A model generated the notes under the pieces. It was not told the origin of the DNA. It saw only the letters and a list, made by a program, of their open reading frames with translations, and did not search any database. DNA of 18,715 bases from Caulobacter sp. CCH9-E1 (GTDB lineage: Bacteria > Pseudomonadota > Alphaproteobacteria > Caulobacterales > Caulobacteraceae): NCBI RefSeq assembly GCF_001556515.1, contig NZ_LSJA01000108.1, forward strand, positions 1-18,715, written 5' to 3'. This document shows positions 14,669-18,715 of the stretch, piece after piece. Position numbers and translations under genes: made by a program. Numbering within the stretch: position 1 is the stretch's first letter; each line of letters opens with the position of its first letter.

Positions 14669-15268
14669 TTAGCCTTCGGTCGTGGTGTCGCCGGCGTCCG
14701 ATTGGGCGGCCGACGAAGCCTTGAGGTTGGCGATCACGAAGTCGCGGTCCATGGCGGGCTTCACGCCGGCCGGCAGCTTGACTTCCGAGATGCGGATCAC
14801 GTCGCCCAGGTCGTGGTTGGCCAGGTCGATGACCAGCTCTTCCGGGATCTGGTCGGCCGGGCAGGCCAGCTCGACGGTGTGACGGATGACTTCCAGCGTG
14901 CCGCCCTTCTTCAGGCCGACCGAGATGTCCTGGTTCTTGAAGTGAACCGGCACTTCGATCTTGATCAGCTGGTGCTCGTCGACGCGGTACAGGTCGAAGT
15001 GGATCGGCTCGTCGGTGACGGGGTGGAATTGCACGGCCTTGGCGATGACCGATTGCTTTTCGTCGCCATGCTGCAGCGTGACCAGGTGGCCCAGCAGTTT
15101 GCCGGTGTACAGCGACTTGCGGAATTCGTTGGCCTTCACGGCGATGTTCACCGGAGCCTTGCCGCCGCCGTACAGGACGCCGGGGACCTTGCCTTCGCGG
15201 CGGGTGGCGCGCGCGGCGCCAGTGCCGGCGCCGTCGCGGACTTCAACGTTCAGAATGATCTCGGCCAT
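14669..15268 (-). CDS. rplY: Large-subunit ribosomal protein L25, long (CTC/TL5) form
   Basis: L25 binds 5S rRNA in the 50S subunit. The 199-residue protein is the long CTC-type form: an N-terminal 5S-binding barrel (about 1-92, with EGKVPGVLYGG and the conserved HFDLYRVD), followed by the TL5-type beta domain (about 96-187, with VPVHFKNQ and ELACPADQIPE). An acidic, Ser/Thr-rich tail ends it. Escherichia coli L25 has only the first domain. The ATG at 15268 directly begins the family sequence. A perfect hairpin lies in its leader, and a terminator separates it from pth. Confidence 0.97.
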   Translation of the reverse strand: MAEIILNVEVRDGAGTGAARATRREGKVPGVLYGGGKAPVNIAVKANEFRKSLYTGKLLGHLVTLQHGDEKQSVIAKAVQFHPVTDEPIHFDLYRVDEHQLIKIEVPVHFKNQDISVGLKKGGTLEVIRHTVELACPADQIPEELVIDLANHDLGDVIRISEVKLPAGVKPAMDRDFVIANLKASSAAQSDAGDTTTEG

Positions 15269-15282
15269 GAGGCTGTCTTTCT

Positions 15283-15301
15283 CGAGAGCCGGATGCTCTC
15301 G
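15283..15301 (-). promoter_or_regulatory. Leader hairpin upstream of rplY
   Basis: A perfect 7-bp inverted repeat, CGAGAGC (15283-15289) with GCTCTCG (15295-15301) around a five-base loop, lies 14 bases before the rplY start. In the mRNA it would be close to the ribosome-binding region. Ribosomal-protein genes are often controlled by leader structures bound by their own product, so this is a candidate, but I see no similarity to a named leader family. Confidence 0.3.
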
Positions 15302-15370
15302 TCTATGACCTGGCGCCTATGGCCGCATCGCCACGCTCGCCCGGTCGTTTTGGGGTCGCGCTACATACAC

Positions 15371-15403
15371 AAAAGGGCCGGGCGACGCAACGCCCGGCCC
15401 TTT
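15371..15403 (-). terminator. Intrinsic terminator after the lipoprotein gene
   Basis: A perfect 13-bp stem, AAAGGGCCGGGCG (15372-15384) with CGCCCGGCCCTTT (15391-15403), surrounds a six-base loop. On the minus strand the stem ends in TTTT. It lies 20 bases after the lipoprotein stop and isolates that gene from rplY. Confidence 0.85.
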
Positions 15404-15423
15404 CGGCGTGGGAGATGGGAAAA

Positions 15424-16461
15424 TCAGCTCTTCTTGGCGGCCGGCTTCTTGCCGCCAGTTTTGGCCTTGCGAGAGTTGCTGCCCGCGCCTTTCACCGCGA
15501 TCGACTCCTTGACCGGCAGCACGCGCGGCGCCTCGGGCGGCAGATTGGCGCCCGCGCCCTTGGCGATGCAGGCGCCGGTGTCCATCAGGATGTGCTGGCC
15601 CAGGCAGAAGATGTCCTCGTAGTGCGGCTTGGACACCGCCAGGCACTGATAGAGGTTCAGCTTGGCCATGTTCACGCAGTTGGCCGTGGCCCAGTCGGCG
15701 CTGAGGGCGTCGATCGAGGCCAGGTTGTTGTCGCCGGCCGCGCCGAGGGCGGCGAGGGCCGCCACGGCCAGGCCCCGGATCACGATCGGTTGGTAGGGGG
15801 CCGGGGCGGCGCGCGGCGTCAGGCCAAGGGTCTGACCGCCCAGCGAAGCCTGCTGCAGCACCGCGACATCGGCGCTTTCGGCCAGGGCCGGCGTGGCCGA
15901 CAGGGTCTTGGCCGCGGCCAGGCGGCCGTCGCGATCGCTGACGACGCCCTTGGACCAGGACGAGTGCTGCACGTCGTAGGCGGCCTGCTTCACCGCCTTG
16001 CCCGCGGTGTAGACCTTGAGGCCGTCCCCGCCGACCTGATCGATGATCAGGCCCGCGGCGCTGTCGGCGCCCTTGAACACCGCCGCGTACGACGGGTTGG
16101 AGAAGATGTTGTTGATCATCTCCTGGCGCTGGGCGGGATGGGCGGCGACCTCGCGCACCGAGGCGACGAAGGTGGGGTCCTGCAGGGCCAGGACGGCGGC
16201 GTAGGCCACCGCGCCGTTCATGAACGACTTGGGCTCATAGGCCGCGCCGATCTTCAGCGAAGTCTGGATCTGGTCGCCGTTCTGGAAAGTTGGCGAGACG
16301 GCGCCGGCGCGCGCCATATAGCCGCGGAAGGCGCTGGCGCGCTCGATGACCTGAGCCGACAGGGTGATCGGCGGCGGCGGGGAGCTACAGGCGGCGACGA
16401 TCGCCGTCAGCGCCACGGCGGTCGTCGCCAGAACGACGCGCGCACGCGAAAAGGAACGCAT
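15424..16461 (-). CDS. Putative lipoprotein with lysine-rich C-terminal tail
   Basis: This 345-residue protein is not a family I can name. It has a lipoprotein signal peptide with lipobox VAAC and acylated Cys25, then CSSPPPP, a flexible linker. No Asp follows the cysteine, so outer-membrane sorting is expected. The mature part is largely helical and Ala-rich, with four cysteines in the last third (in NCVNM, YQCLA, IFCLG and GACIA) that could form two disulfides. The end is strongly basic (SRKAKTGGKKPAAKKS). I start it at ATG 16461, six codons inside the open frame, because GGGAAG lies seven bases upstream. It stands between prs and rplY with its own terminator. Confidence 0.8.
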   Translation of the reverse strand: MRSFSRARVVLATTAVALTAIVAACSSPPPPITLSAQVIERASAFRGYMARAGAVSPTFQNGDQIQTSLKIGAAYEPKSFMNGAVAYAAVLALQDPTFVASVREVAAHPAQRQEMINNIFSNPSYAAVFKGADSAAGLIIDQVGGDGLKVYTAGKAVKQAAYDVQHSSWSKGVVSDRDGRLAAAKTLSATPALAESADVAVLQQASLGGQTLGLTPRAAPAPYQPIVIRGLAVAALAALGAAGDNNLASIDALSADWATANCVNMAKLNLYQCLAVSKPHYEDIFCLGQHILMDTGACIAKGAGANLPPEAPRVLPVKESIAVKGAGSNSRKAKTGGKKPAAKKS

Positions 16462-16532
16462 TCTCGAACTTCCCATCAAGTCTTGGCGGAGCCCATAGCA
16501 GCCTGGGCGGGCGACATTGTGACTGTCGTTCC

Positions 16533-16599
16533 GTTAACCAAGCTTTGACAAGCGTGGCCGTGCTTTTCGGTCGTTCTTGACGCGCGCCGGTTAACCAAG
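16533..16599. promoter_or_regulatory. Paired 10-bp direct repeats upstream of the lipoprotein gene
   Basis: GTTAACCAAG occurs at 16533-16542 and again at 16590-16599, start to start 57 bases apart, in the gap between prs and the lipoprotein gene. The second copy lies within the palindrome GGTTAACC (16589-16596). TTAACC resembles half of a CtrA site (TTAA-N7-TTAA or TTAACCAT), but neither copy has the full spacing. They may bind a regulator of the lipoprotein gene. I see no convincing promoter boxes or prs terminator in this gap. Confidence 0.35.
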
Positions 16600-16616
16600 A
16601 TGGCCGCGATGGGCCC

Positions 16617-17555
16617 CTAGTCGAACAGCTTCGACACCGACTCTTCGTTGGCGATGCGGCGGATGGCTTCGCCGATCAGCGGGGCGCACGAGACATAGCG
16701 AATCTTGGGGCAGGCCTTGGCGGGATCCGAGGCCTCGATCGAGTCGGTGACGACCAGTTCGGTCAGGACGGAGTTGGCGACGCGGTCGGCGGCCGCGCCC
16801 GACAGCACGCCGTGGGTGATGTAGGCGCTGACCGACTTGGCGCCGTGGTTGATCAGGGCCTGGGCGGCGTTGCACAGCGTGCCGGCCGAGTCGGCGATGT
16901 CGTCGAACAGGATGCAGCGGCGATCCTTGACGTCGCCGATGATGTTCATGACTTCCGACTGGCCCGGGCCCGAGCGGCGCTTGTCGACAATGGCCAGGTC
17001 GGCGTCGTCCAGGCGCTTGGCCAGGGCGCGGGCGCGGACCACGCCGCCGACGTCCGGCGAGACGACCATCAGGTCGTCGCCCATCGGATAGTGCTTGCGG
17101 ATGTCATCGGCCATCAGGCGCGAGGGCAACAGGTTGTCGGTCGGGATATCGAAGAAGCCTTGGATCTGGCCGGCGTGCAGGTCCATCGTCAGGACCCGGT
17201 CGGCGCCCGAGCGGGTGATCAGGTTGGCGACCAGCTTGGCCGAGATCGGCGTGCGGCCGCCGGTCTTCCGGTCCTGGCGGGCATAGCCGAAGTAGGGCAG
17301 CACGGCGGTGATCCGCTTGCCCGACGCGCGCTTCAGGGCGTCGATGCAGATCAAGAGCTCCATCAGGTTGTCGTTGGCCGGATAGCTGGTCGACTGGATG
17401 ACGAAGACGTCCTCGCCCCGCACGTTCTCGTCGATGGTGACGAACACCTCGAGGTCGGCGAACCGGCGCACCTGGGCGCGGGTCAGCGGCATGTCGAGAT
17501 ATTCCGCGATCGCCTGGGACAGCGGGCGGTTGGAGTTGCCGGACAGCAGCTTCAT
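16617..17555 (-). CDS. prs: Ribose-phosphate pyrophosphokinase (PRPP synthetase)
   Basis: The enzyme makes phosphoribosyl pyrophosphate from ribose 5-phosphate and ATP for purine, pyrimidine, histidine, tryptophan and NAD synthesis. The 312 residues match class I enzymes. [11 protein letters not shown] (87-97) is the ATP-binding region, [12 protein letters not shown] (124-135) carries the catalytic-site His and Asp, and KRR (192-194) is the flexible loop. The PRPP-binding signature reads DDIADSAGT (218-226), where many bacteria have D-D-M-I-D-T-A-G-T; I believe this form is normal in alphaproteobacteria. A Caulobacter-type promoter precedes it. It lies downstream of pgeF on the same strand, with 127 bases between. 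Confidence 0.97.
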   Translation of the reverse strand: MKLLSGNSNRPLSQAIAEYLDMPLTRAQVRRFADLEVFVTIDENVRGEDVFVIQSTSYPANDNLMELLICIDALKRASGKRITAVLPYFGYARQDRKTGGRTPISAKLVANLITRSGADRVLTMDLHAGQIQGFFDIPTDNLLPSRLMADDIRKHYPMGDDLMVVSPDVGGVVRARALAKRLDDADLAIVDKRRSGPGQSEVMNIIGDVKDRRCILFDDIADSAGTLCNAAQALINHGAKSVSAYITHGVLSGAAADRVANSVLTELVVTDSIEASDPAKACPKIRYVSCAPLIGEAIRRIANEESVSKLFD

Positions 17556-17592
17556 GGAGATATCTCGGGGTGGGGGGCGGCCGATGCGGCGC

Positions 17593-17620
17593 CTTCTAGC
17601 AGGCGAAGCTCCGGGAACAA
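17593..17620 (-). promoter_or_regulatory. Caulobacter-type housekeeping promoter for prs
   Basis: On the minus strand TTGTTCC (17620-17614), a 13-base spacer and GCTAGAAG (17600-17593) fit TTGACGS-N10-14-GCTANAWC; the -10 agrees at seven of eight positions. Transcription would start near 17586, about 30 bases before the prs ATG. This is the clearest promoter of its kind in the window. Confidence 0.6.
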
Positions 17621-17682
17621 GTGTTAACGGGCAGACTTTTTCGATTCCGTGATCGGACGATCGTCACCGTGGCGCGGACGCC

Positions 17683-18471
17683 TCACGCCTCCAGCATGAT
17701 CGCCGACAGCAGGCGGCCGTAATCGCCTTCGTTGTTCAGGAAGGCGCGGCGGTTCGAGAAGAACCAGTCCTCCTCCGCCCGCGTGTCCCGGCCGACCCAT
17801 TCGCGGCGCTCGACGCCGGCGGTTTCCAGGCGGTCCAGCACGAAGGCGGGCAGGTCGAAGAAGCGCTTGTCCTCCGAGACGCCCGGCTTGAAGAACCGGC
17901 TCGAGCCCGGGCAGTCGGCCTCGAACTTGTGCAGGAAATCGAGGCCCACCTCGTAGGACTTCGGGCCGATGCAGGGGCCGACGACGCCGGTGATGTTGGC
18001 CGGGTTGGCGCCCAGCTCGACCATGCGGTCCACCGCGGCCTGGACGACGCCGTCCAGCGCCCCACGCCAGCCGGCGTGGGCGGCGGCCACCACGCGGGCG
18101 TCCGGATCGACCAGCAGCACCGGCGCGCAGTCGGCCGCCATCGCGCCGCAGATCACGCCCGGGGTCTTGCTGACCACCGCGTCGCCCTGGGGCCGCGCGT
18201 CGCCCCATGAGCCGTCGGCCGTGATCGCGATGGTCGAGTGGATCTGATAGCAGACGTTCAAGTCCTCGGGCCCGCCGCCGAACCAATGCGCGATGCGGGC
18301 GCGGTTCTCCTCGACGTCGGCCGGCTCGTCCTGGCTGCCGCGTCCCACGTTCAGGCTGGCGTAAATCCCCTTCGAGACCCCGCCCTGGCGCGTGAAGAAG
18401 GCGTGCTTGACGCCCGGCAGGCTGGACAGCAGCGGCGACTGGACGGTGGGCAGGTCGTGAGCGTGGGTCAT
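17683..18471 (-). CDS. pgeF: Peptidoglycan editing factor PgeF / YfiH-LACC1 family protein
   Basis: This family was long listed as multicopper polyphenol oxidase. Members are now known as zinc-dependent purine nucleoside enzymes (FAMIN/LACC1), and PgeF in Escherichia coli keeps wrong residues out of peptidoglycan precursors. The 262-residue protein has the three conserved zinc ligands: His78 in YQIHS, Cys115 in AADCAP, and His132 in AAHAGWRG. VGPCIGP and SFEV-like KSYEVG are also present. I take the ATG at 18471, which overlaps the TGA of the upstream methyltransferase gene (ATGA); the frame is open upstream but lies inside that gene. The coupling matches a pair seen in many alphaproteobacteria. 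Confidence 0.93.
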   Translation of the reverse strand: MTHAHDLPTVQSPLLSSLPGVKHAFFTRQGGVSKGIYASLNVGRGSQDEPADVEENRARIAHWFGGGPEDLNVCYQIHSTIAITADGSWGDARPQGDAVVSKTPGVICGAMAADCAPVLLVDPDARVVAAAHAGWRGALDGVVQAAVDRMVELGANPANITGVVGPCIGPKSYEVGLDFLHKFEADCPGSSRFFKPGVSEDKRFFDLPAFVLDRLETAGVERREWVGRDTRAEEDWFFSNRRAFLNNEGDYGRLLSAIMLEA

Positions 18472-18715
18472 GTCGCGTCCTCGAAGAGGGGGGGCGAAAG
18501 GTCCGGCGCGCACAGGCACGCCACCTTGAACAGCGCTCCCATCTGCGCCTCGCCGACCAGACGATCAAGCTGTCTTCCGATCTGGTCGGTCTTCTCGGGC
18601 TGACGGGCCGCAAGGGCGTTGGCGCGGTCCAGGATTCCCAGGGCCAGCAGGAACTGGGCCTGGGTCAGGATCGGACCGGCCTTGGCGCCGGCCTCGCGCG
18701 CGGCGGCGACCACCG
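18468..18715 (-). CDS. SAM-dependent methyltransferase, MidA/NDUFAF7 family (C-terminal end only)
   Basis: Only the last 82 or so residues are present; the gene runs past the right edge, so no start is visible. The segment GPILTQAQFLLALGI, then RANALAARQ, then QLDRLVGEAQMGALFKVACL is the typical end of the DUF185/MidA family. Its mitochondrial relative NDUFAF7 methylates an arginine of complex I. The first codon in view (GTG) is an internal valine, not a start. Its TGA overlaps the pgeF start by four bases, so the two are translated together. Confidence 0.82.
   Translation of the reverse strand, partial: VVAAAREAGAKAGPILTQAQFLLALGILDRANALAARQPEKTDQIGRQLDRLVGEAQMGALFKVACLCAPDLSPPLFEDAT

Noticed and set aside
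15319..16548. Long plus-strand open frame of 409 codons over the lipoprotein gene, and similar long antisense frames over the ArnT-like gene (1498-2607) and rplY (14384-15622)
   Set aside because: These are by-products of high GC and third-position bias. Their translations are low-complexity (rich in Gly, Arg, Gln, Ala), show no family motifs, and each lies opposite a gene with clear family or signal features.
18711..18713. GTG near the right edge as the start of an 81-residue gene
   Set aside because: The protein segment matches the C-terminus of the MidA family, so this is an internal valine codon of a gene cut by the window.
1..18715. tRNA genes, CRISPR arrays, insertion sequences and known riboswitches
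   Set aside because: No cloverleaf-like pattern, regularly spaced repeats, transposase motifs or recognisable aptamer was seen by reading; a tool-based scan could still find a weak RNA element.

Overview
The window looks like a chromosomal segment of a high-GC alphaproteobacterium, most probably Caulobacter or a close relative in Caulobacterales. The pointers are a GC content of about two thirds (one 60-base line inside the pirin gene, 11821-11880, counts to 41 of 60), a split petA-petB-petC operon, a Caulobacter-type promoter in front of prs, and a double-hairpin intergenic element at 1-45 of a kind I recall as abundant in Caulobacter genomes. The genus rests on recognition, not on a search. 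Almost everything is housekeeping; I see no tRNA, rRNA, CRISPR array, insertion sequence or prophage gene.

Layout, left to right. (a) 1-3057, minus strand: an ArnT/PMT-type membrane glycosyltransferase, hydroxymethylglutaryl-CoA lyase and a small exported protein, with overlapping start and stop codons. Facing it on the plus strand (3113-3850) is a DPM1/ArnC-like GT2 glycosyltransferase, so the divergent pair plausibly makes and uses a lipid-linked sugar at the membrane. (b) 3959-4840: a four-helix membrane protein converging on the tRNA methyltransferase trmL. (c) 5046-7749: petABC, the complete cytochrome bc1 complex, ended by a strong probably bidirectional terminator. (d) 7815-9987, minus strand: an exported protein with two degenerate aspartic-protease-like lobes, and two tandem dienelactone-hydrolase paralogues, the second lacking the conserved active-site glutamate. 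(e) 10051-17555: the conserved set ychF, pth, rplY and prs, all on the minus strand, but interrupted. Between pth and ychF lie a pirin gene (plus), a lower-GC two-gene insert (12196-13130: an unknown protein with a predicted helix-turn-helix plus a small single-span membrane protein) and a membrane-anchored TPR protein (minus). Between rplY and prs lies a lipoprotein with a lysine-rich tail. (f) 17683-18715, minus strand: pgeF coupled to the C-terminal end of a MidA/NDUFAF7-family methyltransferase cut off by the window edge.

The most likely place for something undescribed is 12103-13178. It is the only stretch whose base composition departs clearly from its surroundings (31 of 60 GC in 12541-12600, 28 of 60 in 12961-13020). 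It carries two translationally coupled genes of unknown function and sits inside an otherwise conserved gene neighbourhood. The bilobed protease-like protein and the dienelactone hydrolase lacking its glutamate are the next most interesting items. There is no gene-free stretch longer than about 205 bases.
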